A stretch of DNA of 32,000 nucleotides from Deltaproteobacteria bacterium (GTDB taxonomy: Bacteria > Desulfobacterota_B > Binatia > UBA9968): positions 1 to 32,000 of the forward strand of contig VBKY01000092.1 in the NCBI GenBank assembly GCA_005879255.1. The letters are read 5' to 3'. Under the pieces are notes generated by a model that saw nothing but the letters and a program-made list of their open reading frames with translations, ran no database searches and was not told the DNA's origin. Below are positions 16,166 to 24,830 of the stretch, piece by piece (the stretch's first letter is position 1; each line of letters begins with the position of its first letter). Position numbers and translations under genes: made by a program.

Positions 16166-17953
16166 TCACTGTTTTTCCCCGCAGTGATGCTCAAAGAGCA
16201 AAATCTTTTGAAGTGGGGCTACATCGTAGTTCGGCAGGGTTGTTTCCAACACGTAGATGATTCGAAGGTGTTCCACTGTTTCATTCAGATCGTGGTCGGC
16301 ATTCCATGCTCGGCAAAGATACGAGGAGTAATTGAGCCATGAATTGTTGTCGCCTTTGTTCCAGATCGTAAGTAAGTATTTCCACCAGCGGTAACTCTGG
16401 AAAAGATTGCCAACAGAGACTGGTTTTCCCCAGCTCACACTCGCACCATTTCTGAACAAGTCAACCACTTCCCCGTTCTTGAGTCTTCCACCGATCACGT
16501 ACCAGCCATCATTCATTGGCGGCCGGGGTGCAAACATGTTCCATATTTGGTCGATCCGCAACAATTCCCCGAGTGCACTTGATCGTTCCGAAAGCTTAAA
16601 ATGAAAGTTCGGCAGGGTTTTTAGATTCCACATAAAGACGTACCCTAACAGAAATAGAATGAGCAGGTTGACTGAGATGCCGAGCTTTAAATTTGAACGC
16701 CTGGGAGGTGCCGACGGCCTATTAATCGGGCATCCCCTGTGATTTGCAATGACTTCATAGATCCAGTCGCCAACGCGATTTGAAAACGATGTCCTTAAAA
16801 CAATTGCAAGAGGCCAAATCAACGGCGACCTTGCCGCTAAAGTGCTCAGAGCTGAGAATCTAAAGTGCTTGGTCCCTTGGTGGTCTATGACTACCCAAGA
16901 GTTATGTAAGCGCATATCCGATTCTATAGAGGGATTCGATTGAGCCGGCGCCACTACATTCTTAGATAGCAGTAAAAACCTCTCCACTAATCGGGCGGTT
17001 CTCAAACAAATCGAGCAGTCCTGATCGTAGTAGATTTCAGTTCTTAGGCGCTCAGTTCTTTTTAGACAAGTAGGAATTTTGTCCCAAAACCACGAGGGTA
17101 AGAGCCCCAACAAACTAAACGGAGCAGCCCACGTAAAAATCCCGACGTTAGTGCAAATGCCGATTCCGATGTGCAGGAGAAAAAAACTCAATATGGCGGC
17201 AGTACGTACTGGTCCGAATAAAATGGGCGAGAAGAGGAACAAGGGACCGATCCTCTCGAACCACACAACTGAATGAGTTAAGAGTTTCAGCAAGGACGGA
17301 AATTGGAGCAGGTATTGACCAAAGGGAGTGACCACTTGGTCGAATTGAAGGGTATAGTAAACTGCGGTCCCCTCATGCCATTCGGGGCCGGTCTTGTGCA
17401 ACACCGAAAACCAATAGACAAAAACGATTTGTGCTACATACGCGAATGTTGCGGCAGAGAGCTTCCGTTCAGGAAGTTTAATATCAGGCGGGCCCAGGGC
17501 ACGATCCACGGACCAGCAAGCGCCCCAGGGGAGAAAAATCCCCCAAAACAGCATAAGACGGAGCAGGACATCCCCTCCATCGAGGATAAGTGGATTACGA
17601 GAATGCAACGAAGCGAGCAGAAACCATGATCCGACCGTCGCGATATGCGTCTTGTATCCGAGCATCAAGGCGAGAGCGCAGGCGCCTGCAATCCCGAACA
17701 AAAGGGCCTGAAACTCCCATGTGCCATTGGCTAAGTGGAGAGAGATTCGCCAACGGCTGAAATCCTGAAGCAGTGCGGCTCTGGGTAAGACCCCGAAATC
17801 GGTGTAGTGCGCAACCAAGTCTCGACACCTTCTGATCAAATCAATGATAATCAGCGTCGCCATCGCAACGCGCAGTGCCGCGAGCGATCGCAGATCAACT
17901 CCGAAGAGCTCCGTAAACTTTTCCTTGAAGCGGGATGGTTGTATGGAATTCAC
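16166..17953 (-). CDS. HTTM-domain membrane protein fused to a DCC thiol-disulfide oxidoreductase-like domain
   Basis: The 595-residue product has an N-terminal HTTM domain (about residues 15-295; LRVAMATLIIIDLIRRCRDL, then several membrane helices with LSVLHKTGPEWHEGTAVYYTLQFDQ), related to vitamin K-dependent gamma-carboxylase. A DCC domain (DUF393) follows at about residues 305-420 with the hallmark YYDQDCSICLRTARLVERF, containing the DxDCxxC cysteines, and then a final membrane helix and a soluble tail with WNMFAPRPPMNDGWYVIGG. HTTM and DCC are often neighbours or fused. The substrate is unknown; a thiol-linked redox role in the membrane is inference. It is a single gene on the minus strand, convergent with the protease and 167 bases downstream of the PEP-CTERM gene, from which a hairpin separates it. 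Confidence 0.85.
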   Translation of the reverse strand: MNSIQPSRFKEKFTELFGVDLRSLAALRVAMATLIIIDLIRRCRDLVAHYTDFGVLPRAALLQDFSRWRISLHLANGTWEFQALLFGIAGACALALMLGYKTHIATVGSWFLLASLHSRNPLILDGGDVLLRLMLFWGIFLPWGACWSVDRALGPPDIKLPERKLSAATFAYVAQIVFVYWFSVLHKTGPEWHEGTAVYYTLQFDQVVTPFGQYLLQFPSLLKLLTHSVVWFERIGPLFLFSPILFGPVRTAAILSFFLLHIGIGICTNVGIFTWAAPFSLLGLLPSWFWDKIPTCLKRTERLRTEIYYDQDCSICLRTARLVERFLLLSKNVVAPAQSNPSIESDMRLHNSWVVIDHQGTKHFRFSALSTLAARSPLIWPLAIVLRTSFSNRVGDWIYEVIANHRGCPINRPSAPPRRSNLKLGISVNLLILFLLGYVFMWNLKTLPNFHFKLSERSSALGELLRIDQIWNMFAPRPPMNDGWYVIGGRLKNGEVVDLFRNGASVSWGKPVSVGNLFQSYRWWKYLLTIWNKGDNNSWLNYSSYLCRAWNADHDLNETVEHLRIIYVLETTLPNYDVAPLQKILLFEHHCGEKQ

Positions 17954-18063
17954 TGTCAGTAGGATATCGATAATATTCTACTTCTGAGACTAAAAGAGCA
18001 AGAATCCAATTTCGGCGGGGATTGGAGAGATACGTCGTCTGGTGCAAGGTCCTGCAAATGACA

Positions 18064-18091
18064 AGGGCGCCGGAGTAACTCCCGACGCCCT
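18064..18091 (-). terminator. Terminator-like hairpin after the PEP-CTERM gene
   Basis: On the minus strand AGGGCGTCGGGAG and CTCCGGCGCCCT form a near-perfect stem with a short TTA loop, 30 bases after the stop of the PEP-CTERM gene. It is followed by TTGTCATTT, only a weak U-tract. It separates that gene from the HTTM gene. Confidence 0.65.
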
Positions 18092-18120
18092 CGGAAAGAA
18101 ATGGTTCTTAACTGGAGTCT

Positions 18121-18858
18121 CTATTTTGATCGGTGACTAAATCTCCGCGTAAGTGAAACCATCGCGACAAGGCCAGAGCCGAGAAGCACGAGCGTGGACG
18201 GTTCTGGAATCTCTTGGCCAGGACCCGGATTGGAGTTTGGAGTAAATTGGATCACGTGAACCGTATCATTCCCATCATTGGTAGATCCATTGGCGAACTG
18301 AACTCCTCCAGAAACCGTGACATTATCTCCTGCGAACCCCTGCACAATCGCGAACTCGGCGTCAGTCAGGAGGAATGTGAATCCTGATCCGCCAAGACCG
18401 GTTCCCGTTCCTTGAGTAATACTCAAATCAGGACCTAGATAGGAAGCCGTGTGGCATTGTGCCGGGTTGGTGGTGCTACAGAAAGTCAGGTACAGGTCGG
18501 TAACGGTAGCGGTAAGATCCTGACCCGTCTCCGATATATTGACTACCGCTGCAAAGTTGTTGGCGGTATTAAACGTGAGCACGTTGTTTATTGCCGTATT
18601 GTCGCCACCTTCAATTCCCAAGCAAGGCGTGAAAGAGCCGTTCTGATTAATGCATCCAGATTCGGTGCCGTTATTGTTCCCTGGCCCCCCTGGATCGTGG
18701 ACTGTGACCAAAGTATTCACCGCTCCCAAGCCGGTTCCGAATACCGTAATTTCCGTGCTAAAAATCAAATCGGCAAATGCAGTCCCGGCGCTAAACAGGC
18801 CGAGTATTCCAACCATGGGGAATATTGAGATCTTATTAGCAATAATTTTCCAGTTCAT
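18121..18858 (-). CDS. PEP-CTERM sorting-signal protein (exosortase substrate)
   Basis: This 245-residue exported protein has an N-terminal signal peptide (SIFPMVGILGLFSAGTAFA, cleavage near residue 29) and a C-terminal sorting signal: PEPST at residue 218, the hydrophobic helix LVLLGSGLVAMVSL, and a basic end RRFSHRSK. Exosortase would cleave at the PEP motif, releasing the protein to the surface or the exopolysaccharide matrix. The middle (about residues 30-215) is rich in Gly, Asn, Thr and Asp, with four cysteines, and matches no domain I recognise. A GGAGG ribosome binding site precedes the ATG. A sigma-54-type promoter and an inverted repeat lie upstream. No exosortase gene is in the window, so the enzyme must be elsewhere. 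Confidence 0.92.
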   Translation of the reverse strand: MNWKIIANKISIFPMVGILGLFSAGTAFADLIFSTEITVFGTGLGAVNTLVTVHDPGGPGNNNGTESGCINQNGSFTPCLGIEGGDNTAINNVLTFNTANNFAAVVNISETGQDLTATVTDLYLTFCSTTNPAQCHTASYLGPDLSITQGTGTGLGGSGFTFLLTDAEFAIVQGFAGDNVTVSGGVQFANGSTNDGNDTVHVIQFTPNSNPGPGQEIPEPSTLVLLGSGLVAMVSLTRRFSHRSK

Positions 18859-18915
18859 TTATTTCCTCCAGAATATTTTTTTGTCCGCAGTTAATTGGTT
18901 ACTGCTCTGCGTAGC

Positions 18916-18930
18916 GCACAAGTCATGCCA
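18916..18930 (-). promoter_or_regulatory. Sigma-54-type promoter of the PEP-CTERM gene
   Basis: On the minus strand TGGCATGACTTGTGC carries TGGCA at -24 and TGC at -12 with exact spacing. Transcription would start near 18904, leaving a leader of about 45 bases that includes the GGAGG site. PEP-CTERM genes in several lineages are linked to the sigma-54-dependent PrsK/PrsR two-component system, which fits. Confidence 0.65.
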
Positions 18931-18979
18931 CGCCGTAACTATTTAAATTCACAAAGGAAAATTCTTGAACGGACAGTCA

Positions 18980-19004
18980 AATCTGTAAGCCGGGATTACA
19001 GATT
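18980..19004. promoter_or_regulatory. Inverted repeat AATCTGTAA-N7-TTACAGATT, candidate activator site
   Basis: The two nine-base arms are perfect complements with a seven-base spacer. The centre lies about 75 bases upstream of the -12 element of the PEP-CTERM sigma-54-type promoter, a normal distance for an enhancer-binding activator. The core TGTAA-N7-TTACA recurs at 25400-25416. Confidence 0.6.
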
Positions 19005-20002
19005 GTCTTCTTTGATAATCCGCAATCAAACCTATGGAAATGACGACGTTATTTTGGACGCACGCTTGTAAACGTTCCTTACTTTGGCATCATTCCCCCC
19101 GTAAACTAAGGCAAAGGTGATACGGAACTGATCCCAACAACCCAGTCGGGGCAGTTTTGCCTCAAGGAATAACTTGCCGCGATGAATTGTTTAGAAATCC
19201 CGCTCGAAGGGGCACGGGCCATGTTAGTAAATCTTCGAATATCACCAGGGTGCCAGTTATTTGAGGCTATACCGATAGAGGGGCTAGTTCAGGAACACGT
19301 CGCCGACGGTCCCCCATCCAAGTCTGAGAATGTTCCACCTCTTTGCAATTAAACCAAGAGCAATGATAAATGGTGCAGAGAAAAATCAACGAACGAAAAA
19401 GTCAATGTTCCGACCCGGCTCCCATTGTTCGTGATCACTTGCTTTTTTTGCTTCGTCGTTTTTGACGTGCAGGTACAGTCGCGCTGCGACTAAGTTATCT
19501 CGTGTCAGGCGGCCATTAAATAAGCAATCGTTTACAATGACCTGCAATACTTCGCAGTTTCAAATAATCGATTGGCTTCTTGCTGCGAACAGAAAGTAAC
19601 GGTCGTAACGGACGGCAAAGCTAGCAAACCGAGTCGAAAATCCCGCCCCGATTCTTGCTTAAACGGCTGCCATAGTTGCGCCGATGCAAAATTTCCCAGC
19701 GATGGAGAGCTTCTAACACAGAAAGTCCTTCGACAACTGCTCGCTATTCGCTAAGTGGTGTTGACGACGAGAGAAAGAAAAAGTGTCGCATATTATAACT
19801 CGACGACGAGATTAGCTTTTGGAAGATTCGTTGATGTAAATTTCTCGATAATGAACCCCAAGAAAAGGCAAGCCACCGGTCTGTCGAGTTCCAACACTTT
19901 CCATGGAACCAAAATCTGGTATGAGATCATCTAGGCCCGTCTATTCCGCACTGCGGCGCTGCAGACGCCATTCCGAAATAAGATAGTCGCGACAGCAGCC
20001 AA
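19005..20002. other. Long intergenic region without a convincing gene
   Basis: About 1 kb separates the PEP-CTERM promoter region from the end of asnB. I see no gene of normal length or codon pattern. A possible structured RNA lies at 19109-19162: AGGCAA pairs with TTGCCT, AACTG with CAGTT, and an inner CCC with GGG. A 60-codon frame at 19572-19754 (TTG start, cysteine-containing, no ribosome binding site) is not convincing. The rest shows nothing I can name. Confidence 0.5.
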
Positions 20003-21943
20003 TCAATCCGACAGATAAGATCTTGGCGCATCATCTATGAAGACGCGATGCCATATCTCAAAGTTTAGCAGCATCCAAATTTGATTTTGGTAATCTCGTT
20101 GCTCGATCTGATGCGATTTCAGGAGTTCTTCTATATAAGAAACATTGAAATATCCTCGGTCGATTGTCCGCTTATCCAGCAAGATATCTTTTACTGTTCT
20201 GGATGAATCTTCTTTGAGCCAACTGCCGAATGGGACAGGAAATCCCATTTTTGGTCGATGCACGATGTTGTGAGGTAAGAATTTTTCGGCCACCTTTTTG
20301 ACCAGCTGCTTTCCCGCCCGTCCTTGCAAGCGAAGATGGGGTGGGATAGTCCCGGCAAACTCTACCAACAAATGATCAAGAAATGGCACCCGGCTCTCGA
20401 TAGACGCGGCCATGCTCATTTGATCCTGCTTCATCAGCAGTTCTACTAAATCCATATTTACATCGGTATAGAGCATCTGATGAAGAAAGTTCTGCGTGTT
20501 CGACCGCTCAAACAACGCGTTCGCGTTGGCATAAGGATCGGCCGATGATAAGCCACGGTACGGTCCGGTAGCAAATAGATGTTGTTGCATTTCACGAGTA
20601 AAGACACTATGAAAGTTGTCGAAAAATATTTCCTCGAGTTTCGGAGATAAATAAACAATCGTATGACTGATCTTCTTCTTCAGCGCTAGTGACAATGGGA
20701 GTTTCCAGAGTATTTTTCGGACCAGGTGCTCGCGCAGTGCTTCAGAGATAAAATCACCGCCCATTTGGGCTAATCGACGATTCAGTATGGTTGCCCAGTA
20801 TCGGTCGTTGTACCCCGCGAATAACTCATCGCTACCCTCACCAGTCAACACGACTTTAGCGTTTTCGCTCGCTAGTCTGGATATAAAGTATAGCGCGACG
20901 CTCGCGGCTCCCTTTAATGGTTCATCCTCATGCCATATGAGCTTAGGAATGGCATCAAGAAATGCTTGTGCCGTTATTAGCGCTTCGTGATGCTGTGCTC
21001 CTACATGGGCTGCGACGGTGCGAGCATACTCGAATTCGCTGTAATACCTGTCTTCGAATCCGATGGTGAAGGTCTGAATCGGATGAGAGAGCAGTCTTGC
21101 CATAATTGCAGCGATTAAACTCGAATCCAACCCGCCGCTCAGAAATAACCCGACTGGGACGTCGCTCATAAGATGGCAACGAACGGAATCTTCTATAAGT
21201 TCAGTAAAACGCTCTATATAAAACTCATCCTCCAAATAGGTGGGAGGTTCGTCGAACTGCCAATCCCAGTATCGCTGAATTTTGATATCCTCTCCGTTAT
21301 ACGAGAGCCAGTGCCCCGGCATCAGTTTGAAGACGCTTTCGAAAAGGGTGTCATCCGCGACAGTTTGACCAAATGTAAAAAATTCTGGTAAGGCGTGGAG
21401 GTTCACCGACGTTTGCAATAACCCGCTAGCAAGTATCGACTTTATCTCGGAAGCAAATACTAGCGTGCCCTTGTGGAGCGCATAGTAGAAAGGTTTAATA
21501 CCCAGTCGATCTCGTGCTGCGAATAGACGTCGATTTCGACCGTCCCAAATGGCAAAGGCAAACATGCCTCGGAGCTTGTGTACGCAATCTTCCCCATATT
21601 CCTCATAGGCATGCAGAATCGTTTCGGTGTCGCTCCGGGTTTTATAAACGTGTCTTCGTTTTTGCAGGTCTTTACGGAGCTCTTGATGGTTGTAAATCTC
21701 TCCATTGTAAGTGATCCAAATGTCTCCGCCCTCATTTGACATCGGTTGGTGACCGCCCTCCAGATCAACAATACTTAAACGCTGATGACCCAAAGCCGCT
21801 CTTATGCGACCCTTTTGCGGCGCCAAATAAACTCCATGGTCGTCGGGTCCTCTATGCGTAAGGACCCGTTTCATGGCTAGAAGTTGCCGCTCCGTCACTG
21901 CCTTATTGACATCGGAGCCAATTATTCCGCAAATACCACACAT
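20003..21943 (-). CDS. asnB: Glutamine-hydrolysing asparagine synthetase-like amidotransferase
   Basis: This 646-residue enzyme would activate a carboxylate with ATP and amidate it with ammonia from glutamine. The N-terminal glutaminase domain (about residues 1-210) starts MCGICGIIG, with Cys2 as nucleophile, and has THRGPDDHGVY, LGHQRLSIVDL and YNGEIYNHQELR. The synthetase domain (about residues 240-600) has the PP-loop LSGGLDSSLIAA near residue 268 and LTGEGSDELFAGYNDRY. Length and motifs match AsnB, and also the amidotransferases common in exosortase/exopolysaccharide loci and, more distantly, the cyclases of lasso-peptide clusters. The intact Cys2 glutaminase argues for genuine amide transfer. 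It follows the nucleotidyltransferase gene by 586 bases on the same strand, so it likely has its own promoter. Confidence 0.93.
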   Translation of the reverse strand: MCGICGIIGSDVNKAVTERQLLAMKRVLTHRGPDDHGVYLAPQKGRIRAALGHQRLSIVDLEGGHQPMSNEGGDIWITYNGEIYNHQELRKDLQKRRHVYKTRSDTETILHAYEEYGEDCVHKLRGMFAFAIWDGRNRRLFAARDRLGIKPFYYALHKGTLVFASEIKSILASGLLQTSVNLHALPEFFTFGQTVADDTLFESVFKLMPGHWLSYNGEDIKIQRYWDWQFDEPPTYLEDEFYIERFTELIEDSVRCHLMSDVPVGLFLSGGLDSSLIAAIMARLLSHPIQTFTIGFEDRYYSEFEYARTVAAHVGAQHHEALITAQAFLDAIPKLIWHEDEPLKGAASVALYFISRLASENAKVVLTGEGSDELFAGYNDRYWATILNRRLAQMGGDFISEALREHLVRKILWKLPLSLALKKKISHTIVYLSPKLEEIFFDNFHSVFTREMQQHLFATGPYRGLSSADPYANANALFERSNTQNFLHQMLYTDVNMDLVELLMKQDQMSMAASIESRVPFLDHLLVEFAGTIPPHLRLQGRAGKQLVKKVAEKFLPHNIVHRPKMGFPVPFGSWLKEDSSRTVKDILLDKRTIDRGYFNVSYIEELLKSHQIEQRDYQNQIWMLLNFEIWHRVFIDDAPRSYLSD

Positions 21944-22529
21944 GTTTCAAAGTAACCTGTAGATCACGAGACACACGCTTGCAACCGGTGCATGTTCAGC
22001 CGACAGGATCAAACGTAATCCACGCTGTCTCAGAGCAGCTGGACAAGCCAATGGAATTTAACATATTGCCTTCCATGCATATGCGCATCCGCAGACTTTG
22101 ATCGCGAAATATCGGCATTCGAATCATTATGCGACAAAGCGGCGACCATGATGCGTTTTCAAGCTAGTGCGACAAGCTAGTCCGTCGGCTTTTCCGCGGC
22201 CTTTAGAGCAACGATGGGACCAATAGATAAAGTCGAATATCTTTGTAAATCGAACAACTTAATGAACAGTTTCTCTGGCACAGTTGTCTATGCAAATTAC
22301 CTGATTGGGAGGTGAATCTCGATCTTGCGTCTAACATTACATGCGTCTAACGAGGGCTGATTTGCCTGTTTGGTTTTCGAGAGACGATCATCGGGCTGCG
22401 AAAGTCGGCCGAGGGGGGCCTAACCTGTCGACCAAAGCATGATCGGCTTGTCAAGATGCACTTTCCCCCTAGCAAGCGGTCAGCCTGTGGGGGAATCACA
22501 CCCGGATAGTTCGAAGGCGGATTGCCCAA
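21944..22529 (-). other. Intergenic region upstream of asnB
   Basis: This 586-base stretch shows no supported gene. It holds a candidate sigma-54 site for asnB at 22207-22222 and a ten-base direct repeat TGCGTCTAAC at 22325-22334 and 22342-22351 (17 bases apart) that could bind a regulator. Short reading frames here lack ribosome binding sites and resemble no family. Confidence 0.5.
22207..22222 (-). promoter_or_regulatory. Possible sigma-54 promoter of asnB
   Basis: On the minus strand TGGTCCCATCGTTGCT keeps GG, TTGCT and the exact spacing of the sigma-54 consensus but has two changes in the -24 box. The leader to asnB would be about 250 bases long. Confidence 0.4.
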
Positions 22530-23639
22530 TTATGCTCCATCGTGAGGCTTCCTGAGCGCCTTGCGGATGAGATGGGGAATCAACAGATAAGGCGGCATAC
22601 GCAGCCAATGAGCGCGGATGTAGAGCAACTCCTGCGATAACTTGAGGCATAGGTCCTTGCGCCAAGGACCCGCGGTAATCACATTATCGACTGTCGCGTC
22701 CATTACGAAGGATACCGTTCTAGCGGGCCGCCAGGCCTTCGACACTTCAAGTATGTTTTGCGCGATCGGTGTCTCCAGATAAAACTGGGAATATCTCAGT
22801 GCGTAATAGAGTGGCCGACAGAGATCCAGCTCTTCCGCCCGCGCTACCAGCTCATCCCAGAAAATTTTTTTTTCGCCCAAGTGGCGGAGGAGATCATCGA
22901 TGTCGACAAGGTCGCGAAGACCGCGCGTAAGATCTCCGTCCTGGAAAGCATGGGCCGCACTATGCAATACCATGTCAGGGGGCGCGAGCACGTTGAACTT
23001 TGTCCCCTTCAGCGGCACCGACGCCTCTAATAATTTTTCCGGATCCGGATGCAACCGCCCTATTGGCGGCAGGATCGTGTGGTGAACATCAACAACCGTT
23101 CCACGATCTCGGTGTTGTAACGGCGGCAGCTCATGCGACCATTGCCGGTAGAAATACTGGTCATATTCGTCCAGCTTGATATGTTGCCAGCCATGATCGA
23201 GCAGGCGTTTTTCAACCTGTTCGATTGAAGCTTTGGGCACGAGAATATCGACATCAGAGGAAATCCTACCTCTGGCGTTAGGGAGGCCGCAGAGTATATA
23301 GGCCGCGCCCTTTAAGAGGACGACAGGAGTATCGACTCCCACCAACGCGTGCGCGATTCGATTTACCTCCCACCGAATTGCGCAACGCTCGTTGTCGGCA
23401 ATCCGCCGCGCGGCGATCAGATGGGGCTTAACTGGATCTGGAATGCCGTTGAACATGCCACGTTCATTTAGCAGCACATCGATCCTTGCAAGCAAACCGG
23501 CCGCCCGGGCTTCGGGCAACAGCCGATCCCACTCGTGCAGTTGGAGAGCGTCGAGCCTGTCGGGTGCTATGAGAGCTCGTTTTAGCACGGCACGATTAGT
23601 CCGATTCGCTCGGCTGAGCCACGATTGACTTATCGCCAA
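22530..23639 (-). CDS. Nucleotidyltransferase family protein (NTP_transf_5 type)
   Basis: This 369-residue protein belongs to the uncharacterised nucleotidyltransferase family found next to HprK-like kinases, PqqD proteins, lasso-peptide genes and exosortase loci. It has an all-helical start, then VDTPVVLLKGAAYILCGLPN and RISSDVDILVPKASIEQVEKRL (about residues 102-150); the DxD-type SSDVDILV is the metal-binding signature. DVHHTILPP and LHSAAHAFQDGDLTRGLRDLVDIDDLLRHL follow, typical for the family. The reaction and substrate are unknown. The listed start is a TTG 44 bases inside the end of the kinase gene; a GTG at 23588 would avoid that overlap. It is the last gene of the peptide/PqqD/HprK-like set. 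Confidence 0.85.
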   Translation of the reverse strand: MAISQSWLSRANRTNRAVLKRALIAPDRLDALQLHEWDRLLPEARAAGLLARIDVLLNERGMFNGIPDPVKPHLIAARRIADNERCAIRWEVNRIAHALVGVDTPVVLLKGAAYILCGLPNARGRISSDVDILVPKASIEQVEKRLLDHGWQHIKLDEYDQYFYRQWSHELPPLQHRDRGTVVDVHHTILPPIGRLHPDPEKLLEASVPLKGTKFNVLAPPDMVLHSAAHAFQDGDLTRGLRDLVDIDDLLRHLGEKKIFWDELVARAEELDLCRPLYYALRYSQFYLETPIAQNILEVSKAWRPARTVSFVMDATVDNVITAGPWRKDLCLKLSQELLYIRAHWLRMPPYLLIPHLIRKALRKPHDGA

Positions 23640-24540
23640 AGACGAGGTCGTCGAACCAACGCACGGCCCCGTTCAAATCACTATATTCGAAGCGGTAGCA
23701 AGAAACTTCGTCGATCAGCGTAGAGACCAGTTCGAATCCCAACTCTCCCAGAGCCATGTAATTTACCGCGCTTTCTGCCACTCTCATAAAGGCTTCACCT
23801 TTACTTATTTCGCCGACTGAAACGGTTGCGCCGGATCGAAACGTAGGCAGAATCATCCACGCGATCGGACAATACTCATCAAGCCGCGCCACGCTCTCCG
23901 CCGGCGGCCTCATGTGGGCAATCGTTCCTTTAATCGTATTGGGAGAAACCGGACCGAAAACGGCTTTAGGAGCAAAATTCTTGATCACATCGATGGATTC
24001 GTTTTTGAGACTCACGGGACGCGCCAGAGGAACAATTGTGCGGCTATCAGTTGCAATCAAGGTGAGTTCATCCGTTAGCAAACGCCATCCCCGATTAACC
24101 AGTGCCGCGCACAGAGTACTTTTGCCGGAGCCCGGCGGCGCGGGCAAGAGCGCCGCTCGCCCACCCCGCTCAATGGCCGCGGCATGAATAATCAAGTACT
24201 GATAGGCTTGAGTAAAGATACACCAATTCAAACACCCCTCGAAAACCGCATAAACCTGCTCAAGCGGTACCGGACCAGATGGCCGATCGCCATCGACTTC
24301 AACAGACGCATACGGACGAAATCCTCGCCGCCAGCTTCTCCGCTCTTCGAATCGAATGTGAAAGTCGGCAAAATCCTGGCAACTCGCAATCCGAAAATCG
24401 CCGTAAAGTAGTCGAAGCCCCTCAGCTATCTGCGGAACTTTCGTCCTTATCTGAAAAATAAAAGGGCCGGCGCTGAGAAAGAGCCCAGGACCGACGAGAC
24501 TCTCCAACAGCTGGACCAACGTCAACTGCGAAATTTTCAC
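23596..24540 (-). CDS. HprK-related kinase A-like protein
   Basis: The 314-residue product resembles the C-terminal kinase domain of HPr kinase/phosphorylase but is part of the HPr-rel-A group that has no HPr partner. The P-loop LLPAPPGSGKSTLCAALVNRG lies near residues 130-150, preceded by YLIIHAAAIERGG. Further family stretches are LTDELTLIA, IVPLARPVSLKNESIDVIK and NTIKGTIAHMRPP. The family normally sits with a PqqD-like protein, as here: its GTG start overlaps the pqqD-like stop by four bases (GTGA). By analogy to lasso-peptide HprK homologues it may phosphorylate a peptide or small substrate; this is inference. Confidence 0.9.
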   Translation of the reverse strand: MKISQLTLVQLLESLVGPGLFLSAGPFIFQIRTKVPQIAEGLRLLYGDFRIASCQDFADFHIRFEERRSWRRGFRPYASVEVDGDRPSGPVPLEQVYAVFEGCLNWCIFTQAYQYLIIHAAAIERGGRAALLPAPPGSGKSTLCAALVNRGWRLLTDELTLIATDSRTIVPLARPVSLKNESIDVIKNFAPKAVFGPVSPNTIKGTIAHMRPPAESVARLDEYCPIAWMILPTFRSGATVSVGEISKGEAFMRVAESAVNYMALGELGFELVSTLIDEVSCYRFEYSDLNGAVRWFDDLVFGDKSIVAQPSESD

Positions 24541-24815
24541 TGAGGAAGCGATTCGATGAGTCCGAGATAGTCTAGTGTTTCAAAAACGACTTTGACCCGT
24601 TGAAGGATTTCGTCATCGGCATCGAGCTGCATCTCGGTAGCAATGCTTTGACAAATTTCTTCGGCCGAACGGGGTTGTACTTGCAGCAGCGAAAGAATTT
24701 TCGCGGCCATCGAGTTTACCAGATGAGTGTTTCCGGAAGACTTATTGAAGACAATCGACTCCTCTCCCCACGTCACCCAAACAAGCGGAAAGGTTTTCCA
24801 AACGATGTGCGGCAA
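24537..24815 (-). CDS. PqqD-like peptide chaperone (HPr-rel-A system type)
   Basis: This 92-residue protein is a PqqD-fold domain, the kind that binds leader peptides of ribosomal peptides. It has the family pattern WVTWGEESIVFNKSSGNTHL, in which the SGxTH turn is typical of the HPr-rel-A subgroup, and continues with a winged-helix stretch (AAKILSLLQ, SAEEICQSIA, VFETLDYLGLIE). The start is a TTG only 15 bases after the stop of the small peptide gene, with no own ribosome binding site, so it is probably translationally coupled to it. It is in the same frame as the peptide gene, separated by a single TAG and five codons. It overlaps the kinase gene by four bases. Confidence 0.88.
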   Translation of the reverse strand: MPHIVWKTFPLVWVTWGEESIVFNKSSGNTHLVNSMAAKILSLLQVQPRSAEEICQSIATEMQLDADDEILQRVKVVFETLDYLGLIESLPQ

Positions 24816-24830
24816 ATTTAGCCAGCAAAA

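Noticed and set aside
19572..19754. Second c-di-GMP riboswitch or a small cysteine-containing gene
   Set aside because: GGCAAAGC and a GCC-AGTTGC stretch look GEMM-like, but the GACGCAAAGC core and the helix arms are missing; the ORF has a TTG start without a ribosome binding site.
22347..22665. Two short minus-strand ORFs before asnB
   Set aside because: They overlap each other and the nucleotidyltransferase end, with atypical composition and no ribosome binding sites.
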